Below are positions 54,172-62,809 of a stretch of 64,000 bases of DNA, one piece after another. The DNA is from Methanoculleus frigidifontis (lineage in GTDB: Archaea; Halobacteriota; Methanomicrobia; Methanomicrobiales; Methanoculleaceae): NCBI RefSeq assembly GCF_030464345.1, contig NZ_VCYH01000005.1:124001-188000 (forward strand), read 5' to 3'. Below the pieces are notes generated by a model. The model was given only the letters and a program-made list of their open reading frames with translations, had not been told where the DNA came from and did no database searches. Positions within the stretch are counted from its first letter, which is position 1, and each line of letters begins with the position of its first letter. A program made the position numbers and the translations under genes.

Positions 54172-55041
54172 TCATCCCTGCCGTCCGTCCGTCCACCTGA
54201 TGCACCGGGGCGGCGGCGATCCACAGGGTTTCTTTCCTTTTCCAGCTGCCTGCAGCCGTGCCATCGCCACCCTGCAGTATTCGGCCGAGATGTCGATGCC
54301 GATAAACCGTCGCCCGTTCCTGCAGGCAGCGAGCGTCGTCGTGCCTGCGCCGTTGAAGGGGTCAAGCACCAGATCCCCCCGGTACGAGAAGAGTTTCAGG
54401 AGCCGCCGCGGCAGCTCCTCCGGGAACATCGCCGGGTGCCCGTAGTCCTTCATCCGGGTCTCCGATGGGAACGACCAGCGGGCGATGACCCATTCCTTGA
54501 ACTCGGCACCGGTGATATCGATGTCTCTCCGGTTCCCCGCTTTTTTGCGGGTCTCCTTTGCAAAGACCTCGATGAACTCCCAGGTGTATTTCAGGTACGG
54601 CATCGAGGGAGACTTCCAGCTTCCCCAGGCGGTGTACTTGGCGTTGTAGTTGTGCTTCTCCCAGAGTATCTCCGCCTTCCAGAGGAGCCCGAGATCCAGC
54701 AGCTGCCGCGATATCAGGTGGTGCGTCGGAACGTACTCCGAGAAGAGGGGCTGGATGTTCACGGCAATCCGGCCGCCGGGTTTCAAGACCCGGGCACACT
54801 CACGCCAGACGGCATCGAGCGCCGCGAAGTACTCGTTCCAGTCACGGGTGTCGCCGGAAGGGTCGCCGGCGTAACGGTGGCCGAAGTTGTAGGGCGGGGA
54901 GGTGACGACGAGGTCGATGCTCTCTGTGGGCAGGACCGGGAGCACTCCGGCGGCATCCCCGCAGATGACCGTATTGAGGTAGCGCCCGATACCGGGCGCC
55001 TGCCCATCCGCCTCTTCTCGGCGAAGTTTCTCCTGCCGCAT
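54172..55041 (-). CDS. DNA methyltransferase, beta class (N4/N6-amino)
   Basis: A 289-residue site-specific DNA methyltransferase. Motif IV is VTSPPYNFG near residue 40 and motif I is DPFNGAGTTTLA near residue 225; motif IV before I defines the beta class, and SPPY favours N4-cytosine or N6-adenine. A region between them (about 100 residues) would contact the target. The start at 55041 follows GGGAGGC. No restriction enzyme gene lies beside it, so it is a solitary methylase. Confidence 0.88.
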   Translation of the reverse strand: MRQEKLRREEADGQAPGIGRYLNTVICGDAAGVLPVLPTESIDLVVTSPPYNFGHRYAGDPSGDTRDWNEYFAALDAVWRECARVLKPGGRIAVNIQPLFSEYVPTHHLISRQLLDLGLLWKAEILWEKHNYNAKYTAWGSWKSPSMPYLKYTWEFIEVFAKETRKKAGNRRDIDITGAEFKEWVIARWSFPSETRMKDYGHPAMFPEELPRRLLKLFSYRGDLVLDPFNGAGTTTLAACRNGRRFIGIDISAEYCRVAMARLQAAGKGKKPCGSPPPRCIRWTDGRQG

Positions 55042-55110
55042 GCCTCCCGGCTTCCTCCGGGGCACTATTCGCTGCAGGGGTCTTTAACCTGTGGGACGGG
55101 TCAGGCCGAT

Positions 55111-55257
55111 TCAGAATGAGGTCTTCGGAATGATCAGAGATGCGGGCCGGTGCTCGCTGCTGCTCATGTAGCTGATCTTGCGCATCTGGCTCTTCCTGAC
55201 GATGACGGGATGCTGTGCCGCCCGGTCGGCAAGGTACCCGAATGTCTTTCCACTCAT
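55111..55257 (-). CDS. Possible small basic protein (48 aa)
   Basis: A 48-codon frame starting MSGKTFGYLADRAAQHPV and ending at TCA 55111, upstream of the methyltransferase on the same strand. Composition is natural for a small DNA-binding or regulatory peptide and the region is otherwise empty. The ribosome site is weak. On the same strand TATCTTATAG near 55280 is TATA-like. Not a known family. Confidence 0.4.
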   Translation of the reverse strand: MSGKTFGYLADRAAQHPVIVRKSQMRKISYMSSSEHRPASLIIPKTSF

Positions 55258-55375
55258 ACAGGAAACAGGGACGGGCGGCTATAAGATACCCGGGCGGGCG
55301 CGGTGCGAAAGTGAACGGCCGGGAGCGTCCGGCGGCTTTCCCTGCCGATCGGGACGCTGCCCCCCTGTGCAAGCG

Positions 55376-55385
55376 TTTATTGTAT
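55376..55385 (+). promoter_or_regulatory. TATA-like box of the suf operon
   Basis: TTTATTGTAT lies 31-40 bases before sufC ATG 55416, a usual distance for a short leader; AGGTGCC serves as the ribosome site. Confidence 0.5.
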
Positions 55386-55415
55386 CGTTCGACAAATACA
55401 TGAACCAGGTGCCAT

Positions 55416-56147
55416 ATGCTGGATATCAGGGATTTGTCGGTGCGCGTGGAAGATCGGGAGGTGCTCCACGGCATCAACCTTCAGATAGGGGGGGGAGAGA
55501 CGCACGTCCTCATGGGGCCGAACGGCTCCGGGAAGAGCTCGCTCCTCATGACGATCATGGGATTCGGGAACTATTCCGTAACCAGCGGTTCAATACTTTT
55601 TAAGGGAACCGACATCACGCAGATGCCGATTCACGAACGGGCGGAGCTCGGCATCGGAATGCTCTTCCAGCGGCCTCCGGCGATCGCCGGACTGAAGCTC
55701 GGAAAACTGCTCACCGCCACGTCGCAGCTCGGCGGAGAGGCCGTTGAGGCACTGGCGCAGTCGGTCAATATGGAGGACTTTTTAACCCGGGATATCAACG
55801 TCGGCTTCTCCGGCGGTGAGATCAAGCGGAGCGAGGTGCTCCAGCTGAAAGTGCAGCAGCCCGAGTTCATCATGCTCGACGAGCCGGAGAGCGGCGTCGA
55901 CCTCGAGAACATGGCGCTGATGGGCCGCGAGGTTGCACACCTTCTCGAGAAAGACGTCCACATCATCGACCGCCACCGGAGCGGGCTCATCATCACGCAT
56001 ACCGGGTACATCCTGGACTACGTGGACGCCGACCAGGGGCACGTGATGATCGACGGGCAGATCCGCTGCCATGGCAACCCCCGTGAAATCCTGAAAGTCG
56101 TTCAGGAAAAAGGCTACAAGGAGTGTCTCAGGTGCAAACAGATGTGA
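55416..56147 (+). CDS. sufC: Fe-S assembly ATPase SufC
   Basis: A 243-residue ABC-type ATPase of the SUF iron-sulfur assembly scaffold. Walker A is GPNGSGKSS, the signature is FSGGEIKRSE, and Walker B is MLDEPESGVD, whose Glu-Ser-Gly is typical of SufC. The C-terminus ends GYKECLRCKQM with a Cys pair. It overlaps sufB by 25 bases. Two-gene sufCB operons are common in methanogens, which have high Fe-S demand. Confidence 0.95.
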   Translation: MLDIRDLSVRVEDREVLHGINLQIGGGETHVLMGPNGSGKSSLLMTIMGFGNYSVTSGSILFKGTDITQMPIHERAELGIGMLFQRPPAIAGLKLGKLLTATSQLGGEAVEALAQSVNMEDFLTRDINVGFSGGEIKRSEVLQLKVQQPEFIMLDEPESGVDLENMALMGREVAHLLEKDVHIIDRHRSGLIITHTGYILDYVDADQGHVMIDGQIRCHGNPREILKVVQEKGYKECLRCKQM

Positions 56148-57244
56148 ACGAGCTCGAACAGCTCAGCCAGAAGGATAAGGAACGGCTCGCCCTGACCGGC
56201 CTCGACCTCGAGATGACGAACCGCTGCGGCAGTTTCTTCCAGATCGACCAGGATGTCGTACATACCTCGTGTGCGGCAGAGGGGATCGAGATCCTGCCGA
56301 TCGCCGTCGCCCTCGAGAAGTACGACTGGGTGAGCGACTACTGCTGGAAGGCCGTCCCGAAGGATAAGGACAAGTATACCGAGTATGTCGCGAAGCAGGA
56401 GATGCCGCAGGGCGTCGTCGTCATCGCCCACGAGGGCGCCCGGTCCGAGACGCCGTTGCAGGCCTGCCTCTTTCTGCGCCAGGAAAAGGTCCAGCACGTT
56501 CACAACATCGTCATCGCCCGGGAAGGATCCGAGATCCACCTCATCTCCGGGTGCGCGAGTTCTGCGCAGAAGGAGCATGGGGCACACCTCGGCGTCACCG
56601 AGATCTACGTCGGGAAGAACGCCAAAGTGACCTCCACGATGATCCACAACTGGAGCCCGGGGATCAGCGTCTTTCCGCGGAGCATGGCGATCGTCGAGGA
56701 GGGCGGCATCTTCCTCTCGAATTACGTCTGCATGCAGCCGGTCAAGAAGATCCAGATGTATCCGACCGCCCGGCTCGCCGGGAAAGGCGCCGTCGGCAGA
56801 TTCAGCAGCATCGTCGTCGGGACGCCCGGCTCCCACCTCGACCTCGGGTCGCGTGCAATACTCGGGGCAGAGGGGACCAGCGCGGAACTGATCACCCGTG
56901 CCATCACCACCGGCGGCACCATCATCTCCCGCGGCCACGTCCTCGGCGAGACCGATAAGACCCGGGGGCATATCGAGTGCAAGGGTCTGATCCTCAAAGA
57001 CGGCATCATTCACGCCATCCCGGAGATCGAGGGTCACCTGACCGGGACCGAGCTCTCGCACGAGGCGGCGGTCGGCAAGATCGCCCGGCACGAGATCGAG
57101 TACCTCATGTCTCGCGGGCTCAACGAGGAGGAGGCGACCGCAACCATTATACGCGGGTTCCTTGATGTTAAGATCAGCGGCCTCCCCGAGGTCCTGCAGA
57201 AGCAGATCGACGACGCCATCGACAAGGCAGAATCAGGTTTCTGA
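56123..57244 (+). CDS. sufB: Fe-S cluster scaffold SufB/SufD family
   Basis: A 373-residue SufBD-fold protein with a long beta-helix and the conserved C-terminal SHEAAVGKIARHEIEYLMSRGLNEEEA (shortened: SHEAAVGK, YLMSRGLNEEEA). It accepts sulfur and iron on the SufC-bound scaffold. GTG 56123 lies within sufC. Only one SufB/D paralogue is present, so it would work as a homodimer with SufC, as in archaea. Confidence 0.94.
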   Translation: MSQVQTDVNELEQLSQKDKERLALTGLDLEMTNRCGSFFQIDQDVVHTSCAAEGIEILPIAVALEKYDWVSDYCWKAVPKDKDKYTEYVAKQEMPQGVVVIAHEGARSETPLQACLFLRQEKVQHVHNIVIAREGSEIHLISGCASSAQKEHGAHLGVTEIYVGKNAKVTSTMIHNWSPGISVFPRSMAIVEEGGIFLSNYVCMQPVKKIQMYPTARLAGKGAVGRFSSIVVGTPGSHLDLGSRAILGAEGTSAELITRAITTGGTIISRGHVLGETDKTRGHIECKGLILKDGIIHAIPEIEGHLTGTELSHEAAVGKIARHEIEYLMSRGLNEEEATATIIRGFLDVKISGLPEVLQKQIDDAIDKAESGF

Positions 57245-57261
57245 CCCCGACGTGATGCCCC

Positions 57262-57921
57262 ATGACCGACGCTGATCCCTACGCCGAGCTCCGCAACGAG
57301 ATGGTCGAGCGGCAGATCCGGGCCCGGGGGATCAGCGACCCGCGAGTCCTCGCCGCCATGCGGAAGGTTCCGCGCCACCTTTTTGTCCCCCCCGCCTACG
57401 AGCGCTCCGCCTACCAGGATAGTCCGCTCCCCATAGGCGAGGGGCAGACGATATCCCAGCCGTACATCGTCGCCGTGATGACCGAACTCCTCGAACTCAA
57501 CCCCGAGGATACGGTGCTCGAGGTCGGCACCGGCAGCGGCTACCAGGCGGCGATCCTCGCCGAACTCGCGGCCCGGGTCATCTCCATCGAGCGCCTCCCT
57601 TCCGTTGCAGAGAACGCCCGCGAGAATCTCGAGCGGGTGGGGGTCACCAACGTCGAGGTGACCGTCGGCGACGGGACGAAAGGTTATCCGGCAGAGGCTC
57701 CCTACGACGGCATCATCATCACCGCCGCAACCCCCTCGATCCCCGAGCCGCTCATCGATCAGCTGGCGGAGGGCGGACGCCTGGTTGCCCCGACCGGTGC
57801 CCGCGAGTTTCAGGAGCTCGTCCGGCTCGTCAGGCGCGATGGCGCCGTGGAGCGCACCAGTTTCGGCGGGGTCTGCTTCGTGCCGCTCATCGGTCAGTAC
57901 GGATGGCATGGGGCTGAATAA
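57262..57921 (+). CDS. pcm: Protein-L-isoaspartate O-methyltransferase
   Basis: A 219-residue repair enzyme that methylates L-isoaspartyl residues in aged proteins. The SAM motif I is VGTGSGYQAAI near residue 90, preceded by LPIGEGQTISQPY, a hallmark of PCMT. The acid loop VISIERLP and VTVGDGTKG follow. The start at ATG 57262 is 17 bases after sufB. Length is standard. Confidence 0.95.
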   Translation: MTDADPYAELRNEMVERQIRARGISDPRVLAAMRKVPRHLFVPPAYERSAYQDSPLPIGEGQTISQPYIVAVMTELLELNPEDTVLEVGTGSGYQAAILAELAARVISIERLPSVAENARENLERVGVTNVEVTVGDGTKGYPAEAPYDGIIITAATPSIPEPLIDQLAEGGRLVAPTGAREFQELVRLVRRDGAVERTSFGGVCFVPLIGQYGWHGAE

Positions 57922-57923
57922 AC

Positions 57924-58547
57924 ATGCAGTTCTTCGATGTCACCCGGCAGCTTGGGGAGGATACCCTCGTCTACCCGGGCGACCCGATTCCCCGGATGAT
58001 CCGGGAGGATGCCGGAGACTCTCTCCTGACGGAGGTGCACCTCGGCACCCACACCGGGACGCATATCGATGCCCCCGCCCACTACCTGAAGAACGGTGCG
58101 ACCGTCGATACGATCCCCCTCCCCCTGCTCATCGGCCCCGCACGCGTCATTGACCTCTGCCGTGTCCGGGGCGCGATCACACCCGCCGATCTCTCCGGGC
58201 GGTGCGAGGGGGCGGAGCGCCTCCTTATAAAGACCTGGTTTTCGGGGGAGGACGCGTTCGATCCCGGGTATCCCGCCCTCTCGGTCGAGGCTGCCCGGTA
58301 CCTGACAGAGAACGGCATCATCTGCGTCGGGATGGATGCCCCGTCGATCGAGGCGTACGACGGCGACGGCTCCGTGCACCGGCACCTCCTCGAGCGCGAC
58401 GTTGTCGTTCTGGAGCTGCTTGATCTCACCGGTGTGCCGGAGGGGGAGTATACGATGATTGCACTGCCCCTGCGGCTCCGGGGGCTCGACGGGTCACCGG
58501 CACGGGTGGTGCTCTGCGAGAAACCGAAATCCGGAGGTATATCATGA
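57924..58547 (+). CDS. Cyclase-family metal hydrolase (kynurenine formamidase-like)
   Basis: A 207-residue cyclase-fold hydrolase. The metal motif HxGTHxDxPxH is HTGTHIDAPAHY near residue 45-56, and MDAPSIEAYDGDGSVHRHLL near residue 150 holds later ligands. The substrate may be N-formylkynurenine or another amide or ester; the family is broad. ATG 57924 follows the pcm stop by two bases. The stop overlaps the next start (ATGA). Confidence 0.9.
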   Translation: MQFFDVTRQLGEDTLVYPGDPIPRMIREDAGDSLLTEVHLGTHTGTHIDAPAHYLKNGATVDTIPLPLLIGPARVIDLCRVRGAITPADLSGRCEGAERLLIKTWFSGEDAFDPGYPALSVEAARYLTENGIICVGMDAPSIEAYDGDGSVHRHLLERDVVVLELLDLTGVPEGEYTMIALPLRLRGLDGSPARVVLCEKPKSGGIS

Positions 58548-59149
58548 GTGTCATACAGGATGCAGTCAAAGAACTCGAGCAGCGGCTGCAGGACAGCGGC
58601 TGCGAGAGCGGAATCGTCACCCTCGGAGTAAACTACGAGGCTGAGAAGTGCCAGTACCCAAAGGGCGTCTGCATGGAGGCTGAATTCGGCGGAAGCAGCG
58701 GGGAGTTCATCACGACCGATCCCCTCCGGGCGAAGACCCGGGTCTCGTTCATGTTCGACGCTCCCCTGACCGACCCGAAACAGCGGGGAGCGGCCTGCGC
58801 CATTACGAATGCCGTCTCGGCGTTTCTCTGCATGGCCCGCAAGCTCCATGCGTGCACGCCCGATAATTACCGGGAGTGTCGCGCTGATCTTGCCAGGGTA
58901 ATTGCCGGGAAGACGATCTACTGCGTCGGCCCGAACTATGTGGTTGAGGAGACGATGAAAGAGTACCTGACCGACGACCCTGCTGCGGCCGATATCTTCC
59001 TGGTCACCGGCCAGGGGCTGGTCTCGGACGAAGGCCTCTCCGTCATCGATGCTTGGCAGGGGAAGAAGCGGATGTTCTTCCTCGGCCCTTCGACCGCCGG
59101 AGTCTCCGCTCTCCTGGATCTGGAACACTGGTGCCCGTACGGGCGATGA
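58544..59149 (+). CDS. Hypothetical protein with Rossmann-like C-terminal half
   Basis: A 201-residue soluble protein I do not recognise with confidence. It begins MSVIQDAVKELEQRLQD and has about eight cysteines, including CQYPKGVC. The C-terminal half has a Rossmann-like pattern (KTIYCVGPNYVVEE, ADIFLVTGQGLVS, MFFLGPSTAGVSA), reminiscent of DUF364 and heavy-metal chelation domains. It is coupled to the cyclase-family gene. Function open. Confidence 0.7.
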   Translation: MSVIQDAVKELEQRLQDSGCESGIVTLGVNYEAEKCQYPKGVCMEAEFGGSSGEFITTDPLRAKTRVSFMFDAPLTDPKQRGAACAITNAVSAFLCMARKLHACTPDNYRECRADLARVIAGKTIYCVGPNYVVEETMKEYLTDDPAAADIFLVTGQGLVSDEGLSVIDAWQGKKRMFFLGPSTAGVSALLDLEHWCPYGR

Positions 59150-59185
59150 ATACTTTTTTCTAGGAATACGGGGTGATACAGCTCT

Positions 59186-60436
59186 ATGCTTTTTGGCTCT
59201 TCGGGGATACGGCGGCAGTTCGATCGCGCTCTGGTCGATCTGGCGCTCAGGGTCGGCGCTGCGGTTGCCGCAGGTGCACCCGGGATTCTGATCGGTACCG
59301 ATACCCGCACGACGAGCGGGCTGCTGTCACGCAGCGTCGCCGCGGGGATGCTCTCGGCAGGAGCGCGGGTCTCCTTCTGTGGGATCGCCCCGACACCGAC
59401 GGTCGCGTTCGGGACACGGGACGTCGATGCCGGGTGCATGATCACTGCCTCGCACAATCCCGAGCAGTATAACGGAGTAAAACTCTTCAACCCCGACGGC
59501 TCCTCGTTCACGCTGAAGCAGCAGGCCGAGATAGAGCGGCTGGTGACGGATATTGCCTGGAACAACTGGACGGCACAGGGCAGCGTCTTTCCGACGGATG
59601 CTGTCGGCCCTCACCGGAAGGCCATTCTTGACGCCGTGAGCCTTTCGGGCGAGATCTCCGTGGTGCTCGACTGCGGCAACGGGGCAGGCTCCGTCATCTC
59701 CCCCGGGCTCCTCGCCGATGCCGGCGCCGCCGTGACCTGCCTGAACTGCAACGTCTCCGGAAGGTTCGCCCGCCCCTCCGAACCGCTCGAGGCGAACCTC
59801 CCCTACCTCGGGGAGATGGTGCGCAGGAAAGGTGCGGACTGTGCCGTCGTCCACGACGGCGATGCCGACCGGATGATGGCCTTCGACGAGAAAGGCCGCT
59901 ACATCGACGGTGACCGTCTCCTGATGCTCTTCGCCCGGTATCTCGGCAGCGATAAGGTGGTGACGACGGTCGACGCCTCAATGGCGATCGAGGAGGTCGC
60001 CGAGGTGCACCGGACGCCTGTCGGCGACAGTTTCGTCTCCGAAGAGCTCCTCGCCTGGGGTGATTTCGGCGGCGAACCCTCCGGCAGCTGGATATTCCCG
60101 GGCCATTCCTGCTGTCCTGACGGGATCTATGCGGGAGCGCTCTTCTGCGAGATCGCGTCGGAGTGGAACGTTGCCGAAGAGATCGACCGGATGCCGCGGT
60201 ACACCATCCTTCGTGAATCGTTCTCCGTCGACGCCCCCCGCGACATCCTCACGGCGCTCGGCGCAAAGGAGCCTACCCATGGGATTCGAGTCGCTGACGA
60301 AGACGGCTGGTGCCTCGTCCGTGCGAGCGGAACCGAACCGAAAGTCCGGATTACGGCAGAGGGGAAAACCCCCGAAAAATCAAAAGAAATGATTGAAAAA
60401 GGACGAGCACTCCTACAGGGAGGAAAACATTCGTAA
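59186..60436 (+). CDS. glmM: Phosphoglucosamine mutase GlmM-like
   Basis: A 416-residue phosphohexomutase that interconverts glucosamine-6-phosphate and glucosamine-1-phosphate. The phosphoserine loop is TASHNPEQYNG near residue 90, the metal loop VHDGDADRMM near residue 220, the sugar loop GGEPSGSWIF and the phosphate-binding end RASGTEPKVRI. ATG 59186 has GGGGTG upstream. Followed by two GlmU-like genes and glmS, so glucosamine is the likely sugar rather than glucose or mannose. Confidence 0.92.
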   Translation: MLFGSSGIRRQFDRALVDLALRVGAAVAAGAPGILIGTDTRTTSGLLSRSVAAGMLSAGARVSFCGIAPTPTVAFGTRDVDAGCMITASHNPEQYNGVKLFNPDGSSFTLKQQAEIERLVTDIAWNNWTAQGSVFPTDAVGPHRKAILDAVSLSGEISVVLDCGNGAGSVISPGLLADAGAAVTCLNCNVSGRFARPSEPLEANLPYLGEMVRRKGADCAVVHDGDADRMMAFDEKGRYIDGDRLLMLFARYLGSDKVVTTVDASMAIEEVAEVHRTPVGDSFVSEELLAWGDFGGEPSGSWIFPGHSCCPDGIYAGALFCEIASEWNVAEEIDRMPRYTILRESFSVDAPRDILTALGAKEPTHGIRVADEDGWCLVRASGTEPKVRITAEGKTPEKSKEMIEKGRALLQGGKHS

Positions 60437-60451
60437 CGGGAGTTGTCAAGG

Positions 60452-61651
60452 ATGCAGTGTGTAGTACTCGCAGCGGGAGAAGGCAAACGGATGCGCCCCC
60501 TGACTGCCCGGCGGCCGAAGGTAATGCTGCCGATCGCCAACCGCCCGATGATGGAGCATCTGGTCACGGCGGCCCGAGATGCCGGGATCACCGAGTTCGT
60601 CTTCGTCGTCGGCTACTGCGAGCGGGAGATCCGGAAGCACTTTGGGGAGGGCGAGCAGTTCGGCGTGACGATAACCTACGTCACCCAGCGCTACCAGCTC
60701 GGCACCGCCGACGCGCTGCGGACGGCCGCGGGGTTGATCACAGACCGGTTCCTCCTCTTAAACGGGGATATGATCCTCCGCCGGGACGATATCGCGGCTA
60801 TCTGCCGGATGCCCGCTCCCTGCGTGGGCGTCTCGGGGACCGACCACCCGCAGGACTACGGTGTGGTGACGGTGGAGGACGGGCGGATCACCGCCCTTGA
60901 GGAGAAGTCCGAGCGGCCGAAGAGCAACCTCATCAACGCCGGGGCATACCTCTTCGACCCGGAGATCTTCGATCTCTTAAAGGGCGTCAAGATCTCGGGG
61001 CGCGGCGAACTCGAGCTGACCGACGCCCTCGAAGCCTATATCCGCACCGGTTCCCTCCGGGCATACACCCTCGGCTACTGGCTCGACGTCGGGCAGCCAT
61101 GGGATCTCCTCGACGCCAATGCGGCTCTCCTCGAGGGTATGCAGCACGAGCAGCGCGGCACCGTCGAGGCGGGCGTCACCATTCCCGAAACCGTCACCGT
61201 CGGGGAGGGAACGGTGATCCGGGCGGGCACCTACATCGAGGGGTCCTGCGTCATCGGCGAGAACTGCACGATCGGGCCGCACGCCTACATCCGGGGCGCA
61301 ACCTCGATCGGCGATAACTGCCATATCGGCCACGCGACGGAACTCAAGAACACCATTGTGATGGCCGGGACGAAGATCCCGCATTTCAACTACATCGGAG
61401 ACTCGGTGATCGGCAGCGGGTGCAACTTCGGTGCGGGCACCAAGGTCGCCAACCTGCGCCACGACCACGGCACCGTCAAAGTCTGCGGAAAGAGCACGGG
61501 GCGCCGGAAGTTCGGTGCCATCATCGGCGACGGTGTCCAGTTCGGGATCAACTGCTCAGTCAACGTGGGAAGTCTGATCGGCAGCAATGCGAGGATCGCC
61601 CCGCACGCATGGGTGGAAGGCTGCATCGAGGACGAGACGGTGATCCGATGA
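60452..61651 (+). CDS. glmU: GlmU-like nucleotidyltransferase/acetyltransferase
   Basis: A 399-residue two-domain protein. Residues 1-220 form a sugar-1-phosphate nucleotidyltransferase (VVLAAGEGKRMRPLT, LGTADALRT, LLNGDMI); residues 240-399 form a left-handed beta helix (GENCTIGPHAYI) with NYIGDSVIGSGCNFGAGT and LRHDHGTVKV, as in archaeal GlcN-1-P acetyltransferase/GlcNAc-1-P uridylyltransferase. ATG 60452 has GGGAG before it. The stop overlaps the next ATG by four bases. Confidence 0.9.
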   Translation: MQCVVLAAGEGKRMRPLTARRPKVMLPIANRPMMEHLVTAARDAGITEFVFVVGYCEREIRKHFGEGEQFGVTITYVTQRYQLGTADALRTAAGLITDRFLLLNGDMILRRDDIAAICRMPAPCVGVSGTDHPQDYGVVTVEDGRITALEEKSERPKSNLINAGAYLFDPEIFDLLKGVKISGRGELELTDALEAYIRTGSLRAYTLGYWLDVGQPWDLLDANAALLEGMQHEQRGTVEAGVTIPETVTVGEGTVIRAGTYIEGSCVIGENCTIGPHAYIRGATSIGDNCHIGHATELKNTIVMAGTKIPHFNYIGDSVIGSGCNFGAGTKVANLRHDHGTVKVCGKSTGRRKFGAIIGDGVQFGINCSVNVGSLIGSNARIAPHAWVEGCIEDETVIR

Positions 61652-62808
61652 GTCCCATGCAGGCAGTCATTCTTGCAGCAGGAGAGGGAAACCGCCTCCG
61701 TCCTCTTACGCGGAGTAGACCAAAAGCGATGATACCGGTCGCCAACCGGCCGATCATCGAGTACGTCATACACAGCCTCCTTGAGAACGGTATCCGCGAC
61801 ATCGTCGTTGTGGTGGGATACCGGAAAGAGTACGTCATCCGCTACTTAAACCAGCTCGATGTACCGATCCAGGTCGTGGTGCAGGAGCGGCAGCTCGGCA
61901 CCGCCGACGCCCTACGGAGCGCCGAATCCGAGATCGCCGGAGACTTCCTCCTCCTTCCCGGCGACAATTACATCAGCCCGACATCCATTGCGCGGATAAA
62001 GACCGAGAGGAACGCGATGCTCTATACCGAGCACCCGAGTCCCTCGAACTTCGGCGTCGTGGTGATCAAGAACGGTTTTGTTGAGAAGATACTCGAAAAG
62101 CCTGAGGACGCCCCGACGTTCACCGTCAGCACCGGAGTCTTTTCCTTCACCCCTGATATCTTCGGCTACCTCCGGAGCAACGAGATCCCCGACGCCATCG
62201 CAGGCATGCTGGCAGACGGCGAGAAGATCCGGGCGATACCTGCCGAAGACTGGCAGGACGCGATCTACTCCTGGGATCTCCTGAAGATGAACGCCCGGAT
62301 GCTGCGGGACCTTGCACCCGCGACCAGCGGCACCGTCAGCACGACCGCGTCCCTCCGCGGCCGGGTCAGGATCGGGAAGGGCACGACGATCGGGGAGAAC
62401 ACCGTCATCCAGGGTCCGGTGGTCATCGGTGAGGACTGCGAGATCGGGCCGAACGCCGTCATCATGCCGCAGACCAGCATCGCCTCAAGGGTGAAGATCG
62501 AGCCGTTCACCTACCTGAAGGACTCGCTGATCATGGACGACGTCACCGTCGGATCGCACTCCCGGATCGTCAGTGCTGTCTTCGGCCAGGGGTGCATCCT
62601 TGGCGACCACACAACGACCTACCCCAAAGAGGCCTTCTTTGAGGTCGGCGGCGGGGTGACAAAGTCGGAGTTCGGTGCGGTGCTCGGTGACGGTGTCCGG
62701 GCGGCTCCCTTCACAACATTTAAGAACTGCGTCGCCGGTAACAACGTCTCTATTGAAGAGGGGCGCGTCGTTGTCGGTCTCATCGAGGACAACACCAGGG
62801 TGATCTGA
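61648..62808 (+). CDS. Second GlmU-like nucleotidyltransferase, divergent beta helix
   Basis: A 386-residue paralogue of the gene before it. The N-terminal domain is intact (VILAAGEGNRLRPLT, LGTADALRS, LLPGDNY), but the beta-helix is shorter and lacks the LRHDHG acetyltransferase segment, ending instead in KSEFGAVLGDGVRAAPFTTFKN. It could charge a different sugar or act as a uridylyltransferase only. ATG 61648 overlaps the previous stop. Such paralogue pairs occur in methanogen operons for UDP-HexNAc. Confidence 0.85.
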   Translation: MSPMQAVILAAGEGNRLRPLTRSRPKAMIPVANRPIIEYVIHSLLENGIRDIVVVVGYRKEYVIRYLNQLDVPIQVVVQERQLGTADALRSAESEIAGDFLLLPGDNYISPTSIARIKTERNAMLYTEHPSPSNFGVVVIKNGFVEKILEKPEDAPTFTVSTGVFSFTPDIFGYLRSNEIPDAIAGMLADGEKIRAIPAEDWQDAIYSWDLLKMNARMLRDLAPATSGTVSTTASLRGRVRIGKGTTIGENTVIQGPVVIGEDCEIGPNAVIMPQTSIASRVKIEPFTYLKDSLIMDDVTVGSHSRIVSAVFGQGCILGDHTTTYPKEAFFEVGGGVTKSEFGAVLGDGVRAAPFTTFKNCVAGNNVSIEEGRVVVGLIEDNTRVI

Positions 62809-62809
62809 G

